Counted from the first letter of the stretch, positions 16,739-27,200 are shown. The stretch: 64,000 nucleotides of DNA from Sutcliffiella sp. FSL R7-0096 (GCF_038595065.1 NZ_CP152003.1:1778001-1842000), one strand, 5' to 3'. Translations and numbers: made by a program. The notes: generated by a model from the letters alone, not told the origin.

Positions 16739-17254
16739 TCATGTTGCTGCAGAACCAGAACTGTTTTGTGAGCGTCTTCTTTTCTGAATGGCGTTCATTC
16801 CCATCACAACTGCTACCAACTCTTCCGTCTCTAAATCCGCGGTGTAATCGGATAATTCAAAGGCCGCTGCCTCAAAGAAGCTCTCGGTTCTTTTGAATTC
16901 TGCAGCCAGTTCATCGTTCTCATCAAATAGTGTATATTCCCTTGAAAAGGCAGGGCTTTCCAAGCGATAAATTCCTCGGCCGTGTGCTTTGTATTCATAG
17001 ATGGATTTGAGGAAGGCGAACCGTTCGCGCAGCTCTCCTATCTCTTTTTCCTCATGATCTTTTACGTACCATTTGTTCGAGAAAAAACCGAAACTTCCAC
17101 TTATAATGATTTTTCCGTCCGGAGTTTTGATATCCACAGCAGCAGAAAAAGCACTCCTTAAATCTAATTTTCCAATAATCTTTTGATCCTCATTAAATAT
17201 CTCCGTTTCTCCAGACGAGAAGAAATTATCTGAAAAATAGACAGTCTTGTTCAT
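16739..17254 (-). CDS. Conserved protein, possibly of LURP-one/tubby-like fold
   Basis: A 171-residue soluble protein made of many short strands, each ending in a turn (KIIGKLDLRSAF, VDIKTPDGKIIISGSFGFF, YTLFDENDELAAEFKRTESF), then a helix and a basic tail (KRRRSQNSS). The repeated pattern of strands with G-K/E turns resembles LURP-one/tubby C-terminal-like (YxjI-type) proteins. That is a structural guess and I do not recognise the family with certainty. A ribosome binding site (AAGGAGGGACA) supports ATG 17254. Monocistronic. Confidence 0.55.
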   Translation of the reverse strand: MNKTVYFSDNFFSSGETEIFNEDQKIIGKLDLRSAFSAAVDIKTPDGKIIISGSFGFFSNKWYVKDHEEKEIGELRERFAFLKSIYEYKAHGRGIYRLESPAFSREYTLFDENDELAAEFKRTESFFEAAAFELSDYTADLETEELVAVVMGMNAIQKRRRSQNSSGSAAT

Positions 17255-17319
17255 TTGCTGTCCCTCCTTTATCTTTATCTATTCATACGATTAATAATGA
17301 GGATGGTTTCAAAAATAAA

Positions 17320-17994
17320 TTAGTTGAGCCTCAATTTCTGTCCTGAATAAATAGTGTCCGAGCTAAGTTTATTAAGTTCTTTTAATGCACCAACTGTTGT
17401 GCCGTATTTTTTAGATAAGGAATACAAGGTATCCCCTTTTTTTACTGTGATGGAGAAGCTTTCCGGTGAAGGGGAGAGGTAGAGTTGTTGACCGATTTTT
17501 ATGGTGTCTGTTGTAAGGTTGTTCCAGTCCTTCAGTTGCTCTACGGAAGTGTCAGCTTTTCTGGCTAAAGAGTAAAGAGTATCTCCTTTCTTGACCTCGA
17601 TAATCACAGGTGCCTTTACTAAAAGTTTTTGCCCAGTATAAATATTGTCATATGTTAACAGATTCCATTCTTTTAACTCCTTTACAGTGGTTCCGTGAGT
17701 TTTTGCAAGGGAATAAAGGGTATCCCCTTTTTTCACAAAGATATCTGTTATTTCTCTTATAATGAGTTTTTCTCCTGCAATGATTTTGGAGCTTGTCAGA
17801 TTATTCATCTTCTTCAGCTCGCTAATAGATACATCATGTTTCTTTGAAAGACTGTATAGCGTATCCCCTTTCTTGATGGTGATAACCTCATTTGTACTTG
17901 CAGCAAAAGCAGGTTCATAGGAGGAGAAACCAAGTGCACCCGAAAGTCCAAGTGTAATAGCCAATGCAAGTACGGCTCTTTGATGTTTTTTCAT
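17320..17994 (-). CDS. Secreted protein with four LysM domains
   Basis: The mature protein is nothing but four LysM repeats, each with KKGDTLYSL near its start and a (I/Y).(G/I)QKL strand at its end, separated by short linkers. A signal peptide (MKKHQRAVLALAITLG ... AFAAS) precedes them. LysM domains bind peptidoglycan N-acetylglucosamine, so this is an exported wall-binding protein without a catalytic domain in the visible frame. The frame runs back to 18087, but TGGAGTG before ATG 17994 and the signal peptide fix the start there. A wall hydrolase inhibitor, spore or adhesin role are all possible. Confidence 0.85.
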   Translation of the reverse strand: MKKHQRAVLALAITLGLSGALGFSSYEPAFAASTNEVITIKKGDTLYSLSKKHDVSISELKKMNNLTSSKIIAGEKLIIREITDIFVKKGDTLYSLAKTHGTTVKELKEWNLLTYDNIYTGQKLLVKAPVIIEVKKGDTLYSLARKADTSVEQLKDWNNLTTDTIKIGQQLYLSPSPESFSITVKKGDTLYSLSKKYGTTVGALKELNKLSSDTIYSGQKLRLN

Positions 17995-18099
17995 GTTGAA
18001 CACTCCAATGTAGAAAATTTGATTACACTTACTTTGACGTAGTTGGAGGGAATTTGTCGCTTGTACATGAAAAATAAGTAAGCCCATTTTTTTAGCAAG

Positions 18100-18281
18100 G
18101 CTCTGTTAAACCCCGCTGTTGATTTCCGCACTAGGCTTCGCTTATCCAGGGGGCGACCTTGAGCCTCCTCGCGCTACGCCCTGCGGGGTCTCAAGAATGT
18201 CTCTATCCCCCCGCAGGAGTCTTCGCCTAATGCTCCAATCAACAGCTAGGTTACTGCAAAAATCAACAGCATTAACAGAGC
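18100..18281. repeat. Dispersed GC-rich palindromic element, copy 1
   Basis: The core 18116-18245 is bounded by CTGTTGATT and its complement AATCAACAG. It contains GAGCCTCCTCG, GCTACGCCCTGCGGGGTCTC and CCGCAGGAGTCT, the same blocks as the element at 56495-56620. An outer inverted repeat GCTCTGTTAA / TTAACAGAGC (18100-18109, 18272-18281) encloses it, and AATCAACAGC is duplicated at 18261. It is far more GC-rich than its surroundings. Elements of this kind recur in intergenic DNA of many Bacillus genomes; no function is established that I know of. Confidence 0.75.
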
Positions 18282-18286
18282 TTTTA

Positions 18287-18323
18287 GAAAAAAAGAATCT
18301 GTGATTTTTTCTCACAGATTCTT
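18287..18323 (-). terminator. Terminator of the SDR gene
   Basis: On the minus strand AAGAATCTGTGA / TCACAGATTCTT forms a perfect 12-bp stem with a 7-base loop, followed by a T run. Confidence 0.9.
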
Positions 18324-18333
18324 ACCAAATAAT

Positions 18334-19365
18334 CTATTTTCTCGTTTTCCAAGCATCCAATACCTGTTGTTCTTTTTCTCGGTGAATGCCGGCCTTCCGT
18401 TCTTCCTCTTTCCTTGAGGTCTCCCAATGGAGTACATCTTTCACCGTCTCTTCTACGGAACGTACTTCCAGGCGGTGCTGAACAGCCTTTTCAATACTTA
18501 TGGAACCTGCACCTCGCCATGGTTCATTGCCTTCCACGAGTGGATGTTCTTCTGGAATCCATAGGGGCATTTCTGTCCAAGGTGCAACATGTTGTTCCAA
18601 TAAAAAGCCTTCCTCCGCCCATACAAAATCCACTTCCGAACCAGTCACCTTTTTGCAGGTAGTCAGAAAATCCTCCATCGTGAGCGGTGTTGTCGGTCCG
18701 GTCACATTAAAGGTGCCGGTCACCTTCTCATCCGCCATTTTAAGAATCCAAAGAGCCATGTCCCTTGCATCTATAAATTGTATTGTTCTTTCTTTCCGGC
18801 CAGGTGCGAGTATCTCACCGCCATCAGCAATACGATTAACCCAGTAGGAAAAACGATCTGAATAATCGTATGGACCAACTAGAAGGCCAGAACGGACATG
18901 CAAAACCTTGTCAGGCATGTTTTCCTCCGCGGCACATTCACTCTCTGCCTTCAATGCACCATAATGGGCATTGATTTGTTCCTGCGTACCATAACCGATT
19001 TCATCTATTTCCTTGGCTGTCAGGGACTGTACGGGATAGTCCTCTGTGAGGTTAGATGGAATCCAGTCTTTGTAAACAGAAATGCTTGAAATGAAGGTAT
19101 AATGGTCGACTTTATCCGCCAACACTCTTGTTGATTCCCTTAAGGCTTTTGGGGTAAAACCGCAAGTATCAATTGCTACATCCCATTTACCTGTTTCGAG
19201 AAGAGAAAGATCTTTGTTGCGGTCTCCTACAATACATTCCACTTGTGGGAACAAATCTGGATGATTGCCACGATTGAACAAGGTCACTTCATGTCCTTGA
19301 ACTAACGCCTCTTCTACAATGAACCTGCCTAAAAACCGTGTACCACCAATCACTAATATTTTCAT
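18334..19365 (-). CDS. Atypical SDR, NAD-dependent epimerase/dehydratase-like
   Basis: A 343-residue extended/atypical short-chain dehydrogenase. The Rossmann glycine motif is GGTRFLG at residues 8-14, then VTLFNRGNH and the active-site HYGALKAESE carrying the Tyr-x-x-x-Lys pair. The C-terminal half forms a substrate domain (FNVTGPTTPLTMEDFL). Related proteins are annotated as NAD-dependent epimerases or isoflavone-reductase-like enzymes. The substrate is unknown. ATG 19365 follows TTGGAGGCC. It is in the same direction as the AbrB-type transporter gene 77 bases upstream, though a shared transcript is not certain. Confidence 0.78.
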   Translation of the reverse strand: MKILVIGGTRFLGRFIVEEALVQGHEVTLFNRGNHPDLFPQVECIVGDRNKDLSLLETGKWDVAIDTCGFTPKALRESTRVLADKVDHYTFISSISVYKDWIPSNLTEDYPVQSLTAKEIDEIGYGTQEQINAHYGALKAESECAAEENMPDKVLHVRSGLLVGPYDYSDRFSYWVNRIADGGEILAPGRKERTIQFIDARDMALWILKMADEKVTGTFNVTGPTTPLTMEDFLTTCKKVTGSEVDFVWAEEGFLLEQHVAPWTEMPLWIPEEHPLVEGNEPWRGAGSISIEKAVQHRLEVRSVEETVKDVLHWETSRKEEERKAGIHREKEQQVLDAWKTRK

Positions 19366-19442
19366 ATGTAGGCCTCCAAGATTTAATAAACTATAATAGA
19401 TATTCTATCTCACCAACCAATAATCCTTTTTCTGAAATCGGC

Positions 19443-20507
19443 TCAAGCATTTCTGGATTCTAGATTTCTCCCAAAATACCATTTCAGTAAGGGTGGAACA
19501 ACAATAATGATAAATAAAAGCCTCACTAATTGGAGTGAGCTCACGACTGCTGGATCCCCTCCAACCGAAGTTGCTGTAAGCACCATTTCAATCAGTCCCC
19601 CTGGTGCGACACTCAAGATGGCAGTCGGCAAATTTAAGCTGGTCATAGCTGCCAAAATCATCCCAAGTCCAAAGGAAACCAGGATTAACGTGATGGTCAA
19701 GCCAAAATAAACAAAGCAATATTTGCCTCCAAGTTTCAAATCCCCAAATGATATCCCTTTTCCCATCCCTATGCCAACTGTTATTTGTGCTGCTATCAAT
19801 AATAAGGGAGGAAGAGTCGCCATCTCTACTAGACTAATATTAAAGAATGCAGTTAGCGCCAGTGGTACGATGACAATGCCTGCTGGGATTTTATTTCTTA
19901 GGAAGATTCCTGCAACTGCTGCAGGAATGAACCATACATACTGCCAGCCACCAAATTCGTAGGCACTGCCGATGGAAGTAGCAGAAGCAGGGCCAGATCC
20001 ACTCACTGAAAAAATATGAAGTACTACAAATGGAACCATGAACAGAACGGTCAACAAACGAACAGTCTGGAAAATTACCACTAAGGAACTCTTCGCGTTT
20101 AACGATTCACTTGCAATCACCATCTCCGACAATCCACCTGGTATGGAACCGAACACACTTGTAATCTTGTCAACAGATATCCATTTTGTAACAAGCACGC
20201 TATTAATGATGCTTACAGCAATCAATGCGATGGTTGATAGCACATAAGGAAATATGTATGGTGCCACCGTCAATAATGTATCTTTTGTGAAATAAAGTCC
20301 AAAAAATAAGCCAAGAATTAAAAATCCACTCTGTTTCAAGGGGTCTGGACAATAAACCTGACGCTTGAAAATACCTTGATACAGCAGGATGGAAGTTAAT
20401 GCCCCTAGAACCCATGGCAGAGGTAGGTTACCGAGGTAAAATACATATCCACCTAGACCGCCGATGACATAAGCTTCCATTAATCCGAATATAGGTTTAT
20501 TTCGCAT
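19443..20507 (-). CDS. AbrB-family (PF05145) membrane protein
   Basis: A 354-residue protein with about ten transmembrane helices built from two internal repeats. Each repeat carries the family signature: GSIPGGLSEMV in the first half and SVAPGGLIEMV in the second, each followed by an FQTVRLL or LQLVRLL helix. This is the AbrB/ammonia-monooxygenase-like transporter family. It is unrelated to the transition-state regulator AbrB. Substrate unknown. ATG 20507 is preceded by AAAGGAGTCTTT. Confidence 0.8.
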   Translation of the reverse strand: MRNKPIFGLMEAYVIGGLGGYVFYLGNLPLPWVLGALTSILLYQGIFKRQVYCPDPLKQSGFLILGLFFGLYFTKDTLLTVAPYIFPYVLSTIALIAVSIINSVLVTKWISVDKITSVFGSIPGGLSEMVIASESLNAKSSLVVIFQTVRLLTVLFMVPFVVLHIFSVSGSGPASATSIGSAYEFGGWQYVWFIPAAVAGIFLRNKIPAGIVIVPLALTAFFNISLVEMATLPPLLLIAAQITVGIGMGKGISFGDLKLGGKYCFVYFGLTITLILVSFGLGMILAAMTSLNLPTAILSVAPGGLIEMVLTATSVGGDPAVVSSLQLVRLLFIIIVVPPLLKWYFGRNLESRNA

Positions 20508-20605
20508 ATCTAAAGACTCCTTTATTTGAATAAAGCAATTGTAACATATTTCAAGGAGAAGGGTAGGAGGTTTCTAATTAACTACTAACTACCTAGCGGG
20601 GGGAT

Positions 20606-20681
20606 TTCGACATTTTACTTTGAGTAGATTGATAGATTGATTCGACAGCAACTTTGGGGCTAATTAATCAAATTAGTCGAA
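20606..20681. promoter_or_regulatory. Cluster of Spo0A-box-like sites before the giant protease gene
   Basis: TTCGACA occurs at 20606-20612 and at 20641-20647, each the exact complement of the Spo0A box TGTCGAA. A partial third site, AGTCGAA, lies at 20675-20681. A dyad CTAATT / AATTAG lies beside it. The 260-base gap also holds possible -10 sequences (TATAAC near 20740) but no clear -35. Confidence 0.45.
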
Positions 20682-20766
20682 AATGTAAAAAAAGTAAAAT
20701 GATTAACAGGTATAAGTCGATTTTTCGTGTATTTAGTATAACGAATCATACGATGGGGGTGTAGGG

Positions 20767-23700
20767 ATGAAAAGGGGGAAAAAAGGGAAGATAGGGGATT
20801 GGAAACGCTTTGTTCCGATTCTGTTTATTTTAATTTTATTGTCTAATAGTGTGTTGCCATATGTTGCTTCAGCAAATGATGAAAATGTAAATGATAGTCA
20901 AAGTCAAGATATTGAACTGGAAAAAGAGAGGGAAATGGAATACCAGGAACAAATGAATAAAGTGGAGGATATAGAACTGGAAAGAGGGGAGCTATTGAAT
21001 GTCCTTTTGGGTCTTGAATGGGACCCACCAAGTTTACTCCAAGAAAATGAGGTAGGAGATATTACAGATATAGAAAAAGTTGAAACGGCAATCGTGGAAG
21101 AATTGAAAGAAAAGAAAACAGTGGATATTATTGTACGTCTGAAGGACAAGGCAGAGCCTAAAAAGGCTATGATGAATGCAACTGGTAAAATGTCGCATGA
21201 AGACCGTGTGAAGTTGGTGACAGATAATCTTCAAAAGCATGCAAGTGAAAATCAAAAAGGTATTATATCGTCCATTTCAACCCTTGAGAAAAAGGGGATG
21301 GCATCAAATGTTGAGTCACTTTGGATTATTAACGGGCTAACCTTGACTGTGGACAAGGATGGCTTGGAAGAACTAAAAAGTCAACAAGATGTTGATAGAA
21401 TTACATTAGACCGGGTTATTGAAGCTCCAGAAATCACGACGGAAGGCACGAAGCCAAGACTTCCTGAATGGGGACTTGAAAAAATAAAAGCTACAAATGT
21501 TTGGGGGGAGTATGGCCTAAAAGGGGAAGGAATTGTCATTGGAATCATGGACTCAGGTGTGGATGGTACACACGAAGCACTCGCTCATAACTATCGTGGG
21601 AGGGATGGAAACCACCAATATTCTTGGATCGATGTTTCCGGACAGAATTACAGCACACCTCAAGATGGTTATGGACATGGTACGCATGTTGCCGGTACGG
21701 CAGTCGGCGGAGGGGATGGTGAACCGATCGGGGTGGCACCTGAGGCAGAATGGATCGCTGCAAAAATATTTACTGATGGTGGGTCTGCTACCATTTCCGG
21801 TATACATCGTGCATTCGAATGGTTTATGGCTCCTGGGGGGGACCCATCCAAAGCCCCTCATATCGTAAACAACTCTTGGGGGAATCCCAATACTTTTAAT
21901 AAGGAGTTCTATGAAGATGTTCAGGCATGGGTGGCAGCGGGGATTTTCCCTCTTTTCGCTGCTGGAAATGAGGGGCCAGGGGCACAAACAGTTGGTTCAC
22001 CGGGAAGTTTTCCAGAGTCATTTACAATCGGAGCTACGGATAGCAACGATCAAGTTGCATCATTCTCAAGTCGGGGCCCAGTATATTGGATAGATGAGGA
22101 GGGGAATCAACAACGGCTTTTAAAGCCGAACGTGACTGCTCCCGGACATCAAGTTTATTCAGCTTGGCCAGGAGTAAGAGGCCAAGGGAAGTACAATACG
22201 ATAAGCGGAACTTCCATGGCAACACCTCATGTTGCCGGAGCGATAGCTCTTTTGTTACAAGCAAATCCGAATCTATCCATCCAGGATATGAAAGACCTCC
22301 TTGCTGACACCGCAAGACAGGAACAGCATATGGGCACTTTGCCTAATGACCTTTATGGGGAAGGTATCATTAACATCTACCAGGCTGTTACAGAAACTGC
22401 TTATGCAGGCCAGCTAAAAGGTACTGTCCAGACTGAGGATGGAAACGATGTGCCAATCAAAATTGAGATTCCTACACAAGAAATCAGTGTGGAAGTTGCG
22501 GAAGGCCCATTTGAATTATCTGTAAGAGAAGGAAAACATAAAGTCATTGTTAAGGCATTTGGTTATAAGCCGTTTGAAGTGGAAGTCGTCATCAAAAAAG
22601 GAGAATCGACCTCCGTTTCCTGGAGCTTAGAGTCATCTGATCGATATGAATTAAAAGGAAAAGTGGTAGATAAAGAGACACAGGCCGAAGCAGCACATCC
22701 CTATATCTCACTAAAAGGGACCCCCATCAACACCAGGGGGGATGCATCTGGGAACTTCAAGCTTAGCAATATACCAGAAGGAGAGTATGAACTTGTTGTC
22801 ACTGGTGAAGGCTTTAAAGGAGTCAGCAAACAAATAGAAGTTACAGGCAAATTGGAACTGACAATCGAAGTGGAGTCGTATTCGTCGACCTACTCTCGTG
22901 AGTGGACCACCGCCAACAGCCGTCATGATAGAAATGCAGTGTCAGCAAATGCCATTGATAGTAATGAATTGAGCCAGCAATGGGAATATTTGAATGGTAC
23001 AAAAGGGCAGATTCTTTTTGCAAGTCCATCCGCCTCAAAGAAATATGTAGTATTCACCACAGACAGGGGATGGGTGACGGCATTGGATGCAAGAAGCGGA
23101 GATGAGATCTGGAGTATACGGCTTGGTAGCAGCAATCGATCAACTCCAACAATTGTGGATGAGACTGTCTATCTTTCAGGAGGACAGGATGGAACAATTT
23201 ATGCTTTAAATATATTAAATGGAAATATTAAATGGAGTAAATCCATTGGTCAGCCGGCAATCTATGAATCTCCTCTCTATAAAGATGGGACACTTATTGT
23301 CAGTTCAGGGCTGACAGATAACGCAAGTGTGTATGCGTTGGATGCAAGAGATGGTAAGGAATTATGGTCTTCATCGCTCGGAGGTTCTTCCTTCTTTGGC
23401 GGTGCGATAGGGGATCAGCTTGTATATATAGGTTCTTATGAAAACCGTACAATAAGAGCGTTGCAGATTACAGATGGAGCAGAAGTTTGGAGTAAGCAGA
23501 TCTCACAGGAAGGCTTCGCGTCAAGACCCGTCTATCATGAGGGGACTGTTTATGTACAAACCTCCAACTTTGGCAATGGTGCAGGATCTCTCCTTGCGAT
23601 AAATGGGAATACAGGTGAAATAGTGTGGCAAGTGGCAGGAGTTGGGGATTCCCAGGCTGGTTCTCCTATCATTTATGAAAATCTGGTAATGGTGGGGTCG

Positions 23701-24282
23701 TCCTCTATGTCGATCTTGCGTGCATTTAATAAAACCACCGGCGAAGAAGTCTGGAGCAATCGTAGTGTCGGAACTGCGCTTCATAATGGAGCTGTAAGTG
23801 CAAACGGTGTACTTTTATTCTCTGGGACAAGCGGGATGTTGCAGGCACTTGATGTGTATTCAGGTTCAGTATTGAAAGACTTCTCCTTACCCGACTATAG
23901 TACATCCGGAAGCCTCATACTTCCTGGAAATGTCGTGGTACCGCATCGCAATGGGATTGTTAGCTTTCAGTCCCCGGGGACATTAGAAGGGGACATTTTG
24001 GGTGAGAACGGAGAAGGGCTTTCAGCGAAAATCTCTGTATTGGAAACCGAGGAAGAAGGAGATATTTTCAATGATGGCAGTTACAGTTTTAAGCATCAAC
24101 CTGGAGAATTCACATTAAAGGTAAGTTATTATGGAAAAAACAAATCACAGAAAAAGTTACATTCGTTTCAGGCTACAAACAGGTCAAGAATTTTACTCTA
24201 TCTGAAGCCGAATCAGGCGGTTTGGAGCTATCCGTTAAAGATGAACGAACAGGTGAAAATCTCAGCGGGGTGGAAGTGGTAG
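20767..24282 (+). CDS. Secreted subtilisin-like (S8) peptidase, N-terminal part of a giant protein
   Basis: A signal peptide (MKRGKKGK ... VASA) is followed by an inhibitor-like propeptide (VDIIVRLKDKAEPKKAM), then a complete S8 domain. Catalytic residues are Asp262 (GIMDSGVDG), His304 (YGHGTHVAG) and Ser483 (SGTSMATPHVAG), with the oxyanion Asn401 (AAGNEG). After it come two carboxypeptidase-regulatory-like beta sandwiches (~545-710), a PQQ-type beta-propeller of repeated ALDARSGDEIWS-like blades (~730-1050), and the first half of another sandwich domain. The domain breaks off at residue ~1125. The final 46 residues are not domain-like, while the missing half is encoded in the -1 frame. It resembles bacillopeptidase F. 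See the next two entries. Confidence 0.88.
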   Translation: MKRGKKGKIGDWKRFVPILFILILLSNSVLPYVASANDENVNDSQSQDIELEKEREMEYQEQMNKVEDIELERGELLNVLLGLEWDPPSLLQENEVGDITDIEKVETAIVEELKEKKTVDIIVRLKDKAEPKKAMMNATGKMSHEDRVKLVTDNLQKHASENQKGIISSISTLEKKGMASNVESLWIINGLTLTVDKDGLEELKSQQDVDRITLDRVIEAPEITTEGTKPRLPEWGLEKIKATNVWGEYGLKGEGIVIGIMDSGVDGTHEALAHNYRGRDGNHQYSWIDVSGQNYSTPQDGYGHGTHVAGTAVGGGDGEPIGVAPEAEWIAAKIFTDGGSATISGIHRAFEWFMAPGGDPSKAPHIVNNSWGNPNTFNKEFYEDVQAWVAAGIFPLFAAGNEGPGAQTVGSPGSFPESFTIGATDSNDQVASFSSRGPVYWIDEEGNQQRLLKPNVTAPGHQVYSAWPGVRGQGKYNTISGTSMATPHVAGAIALLLQANPNLSIQDMKDLLADTARQEQHMGTLPNDLYGEGIINIYQAVTETAYAGQLKGTVQTEDGNDVPIKIEIPTQEISVEVAEGPFELSVREGKHKVIVKAFGYKPFEVEVVIKKGESTSVSWSLESSDRYELKGKVVDKETQAEAAHPYISLKGTPINTRGDASGNFKLSNIPEGEYELVVTGEGFKGVSKQIEVTGKLELTIEVESYSSTYSREWTTANSRHDRNAVSANAIDSNELSQQWEYLNGTKGQILFASPSASKKYVVFTTDRGWVTALDARSGDEIWSIRLGSSNRSTPTIVDETVYLSGGQDGTIYALNILNGNIKWSKSIGQPAIYESPLYKDGTLIVSSGLTDNASVYALDARDGKELWSSSLGGSSFFGGAIGDQLVYIGSYENRTIRALQITDGAEVWSKQISQEGFASRPVYHEGTVYVQTSNFGNGAGSLLAINGNTGEIVWQVAGVGDSQAGSPIIYENLVMVGSSSMSILRAFNKTTGEEVWSNRSVGTALHNGAVSANGVLLFSGTSGMLQALDVYSGSVLKDFSLPDYSTSGSLILPGNVVVPHRNGIVSFQSPGTLEGDILGENGEGLSAKISVLETEEEGDIFNDGSYSFKHQPGEFTLKVSYYGKNKSQKKLHSFQATNRSRILLYLKPNQAVWSYPLKMNEQVKISAGWKW
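24135..24141 (+). other. A AAA AAC heptamer at the junction of the two frames
   Basis: The heptamer is in the X XXY YYZ register of the protease frame (codons GGA AAA AAC). A -1 shift after AAC makes CAA at 24141 the next codon and enters the long downstream frame. A weak Shine-Dalgarno-like AAAGG lies about 13 bases upstream; no strong downstream stem is evident. Loss of one A from a 7-A run would look the same. Confidence 0.6.
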
Positions 24283-27200
24283 TAAAAGATACTCCTTTGA
24301 CAAGTACTACCGACGATAACGGTTATTTGCAATTTGATGGGATATATGAAGGCAGTTATGAGGTTGAACTTAAGTTGAACGGTTTTAAAGAATGGACGGA
24401 TACGATAACAATTGAGCCGGACTCAGTAAATTCGATTGAAGTAAATATGCAGCCATTTGATATAGCGGTATTAAATGATTGGGAAGGGGAAGTCACCTCC
24501 CTATTAAACTCAAACGGATTTTTTGCGGAAGAAAGAGACTGGGATATTGTCGATGATATTGATCGTTATAAAACCATCTATCTGAATGGGGCATATGGTA
24601 CCGGCGGATGGAGACCGGATGCTATATTGTTCAATGAATTGGTGGATAAAGCGGAACAACATGAAGTGAACCTGGTGTTTGCCGATTCTTGGGGGTCAGG
24701 CTACGGGTCCATCCGTCAGCTTACAGAGTATAATCTGGATCCAAAGGAGATTGCCCACTATAACGGTATGGGGCAAGTTCGTTTACAGGTGGATGAAGAG
24801 CATCCAATACTGAACGGGTTTAGCAAAGGCGATAGAATTACCTTATTTACAAGAACAGGAGATTTCGCTTGGTTCAACCAGCACTCAGGGCGCCATCTTG
24901 CAAGCATCGGAAGTACCACGCAAGGAACGAAAGGAACGGGGATATCTTATAAGGCTGTTTCGGAAAATGCCGCCCATCTGTTACTGGCTAATCACGGGGC
25001 ATCACCATGGATTTCTCCGCTGCAAGGTTGGCTTCCAGATATGCAGGCTATACTTTTCAATGGTTTGCGTTATTTGCATGATGCGGAATTTGGCAAAGTG
25101 ACGGGCACGGTTGTCGACCTTGATGGAAACCCTGTAAAAGCAGAAGTGGGAATTGTGGAAACCAATATCTCCACGAAGACGGAGGGGGAACAAGAAGCTT
25201 TCGAATTGTTCCACGATGAAGGGGAATTCACGATTGAGGTCAGGGCAAGTGGATTTGCCACCCAAACAGAACAAGTCGTCATTGAACATGGAAACCCTCT
25301 AGAAATCCAAGTTGTTCTGACATCTTCTAATGGTGATAAAGTGTCGGGTGTCATAACAGACGGAATGAGCAAACAACCGATAGCGGAAGCGGTTGTGAAA
25401 ATGGTTAAAGACGACGAAGTGGTAGTAGAAAGGGAGACTTCCGCTAATGGAAGATTTGAATTTACAGGATTGGAATATGGAACATATACCCTTCAGGTTG
25501 AAAAAGAAGGTTATATAAAATCAACCCAAAGAATGGAAGTCGGCAGAGTTCAAGGTGATGTAAATGTGGAACTTTTTGCGACACCCAGGGTTGCGGTTCT
25601 AAAAGATTACAGTTTTAGCTCACGCAATTTTCAATCGTTAATGGGAGATGCCGGAATACCTGTCACTCCGCTTACTTTTACGAATGTAATGGAAGAAATC
25701 AAAAATTATGATGTTTTATTTATTAATGAAGCATCTAACTCTGACTTACCGTTAACTCTATTCAATTCTTTAATGAAACAAGCGGATCAGGCAGGAACAA
25801 GTGTTATTTTTGGTGACAACAACGGGAGTACTGCTGCCATTGCGCGGCTCGTAGCTTTGCGTGAGGATCCAACTTCTAGAAGGACCATAACAGATACAAC
25901 CAAGTCGGCAGGATATGTGGTAATGGAAAATCACCCCCTATTCAAAGGTGCGGAAAATGGCGATTTTCTCGAAATGACGATACCCTCTGGTGGAAGGATT
26001 GCAACGTTTGATGGGTATACCGGCTACACCCTCGCTTCCATTAAACACGAAGGAAATGATAGCGTACACGGACCCGCGGTTGCCTTTAAACCAAGAACAT
26101 CAGGAAATATTGAGCTACTGGTAAGTGGTCATGGATTTGGTACATTCAGACATAAGGATCACTATACACCGCAAGGAAAGGATTTCTTGGTGAATGCCGT
26201 ACTTTGGGCAGCCTATGCAGAATTTCAAACCATATTCGGAACATTGATGGATGAAGAGGGAGAACCAATAAAAGGGACAGTTTCGGTAGAAGGAGAAGCT
26301 TTCTCAGCTGAAACAGATCCAGAAACTGGAGCATTCAGTATTGCCATGGTTGATGGAGATTATGACATCACAATAGAAGCATTCGGCTATGAATCCTTGA
26401 GTAAATCAGTAAGAGTAGATTCAAGCAGTGAACCACTTGCACTTTCCCTCCAAGTGGACGATAGAGTAGGGACAATTAGCGGAGTGGTGGAGAATGAGTC
26501 GAATGGGAATGCGCTGGAAGGCGTTCAAGTGGATGCCCTTAATGTTCCTCGAGAGGCAATAACCAACACCCAAGGTTCCTTCCGTATAAATAAGATAATG
26601 CCAGGCACCTATCAACTTCTTTTGACGAAAGAAGGCTTTGTTAATAAAGAAGTGAGTGTGGTGGTAGAGGAAAATGGAGAGATGAATGTAAACATTTCCT
26701 TAAAACCTTCTCCTACAATTGGTATTATTGTCGACTCGACTTCTTCAGGAGCGGTAACGATGAAACAGTATCTAGAGGAAAAGGGATATAACGTTGTTGA
26801 TATGGATTATTCAGATTTAGATATGATAGAAGATGTGGATTTGGTCATTGCAAACTCTGACTATGATAATAATAAAATTCCGACAGCTGCTGAATTTAAA
26901 GCATTTCAAGAGGTCTTGGATAGCACAGAAACGTCTGTTATATGGACGGGGCAACATGCAGGAAGAGGTGGCATCCGATTCATGAACACCTATGACAGTA
27001 ATCCTGGTGTTGCAATTGGAGGAAGTCAAGCAGGGATTCAAGGATTGGTTTACGAGGAGCATCCAATAGTGGCAGGGGTACCTATGAATGAATTATTCCC
27101 TGTATCCAACGGCTCCAACTATTTTTACGCCTTTGATGAGTACGATGGAGAAACCATCGCTAAACTGACTACAGCATCGGGGGATAGAATTGGAGAAATG

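Noticed and set aside
18119-18304. 61-codon frame inside the dispersed palindrome
   Set aside because: It depends on the repeat's GC-rich palindrome and has no ribosome binding site.
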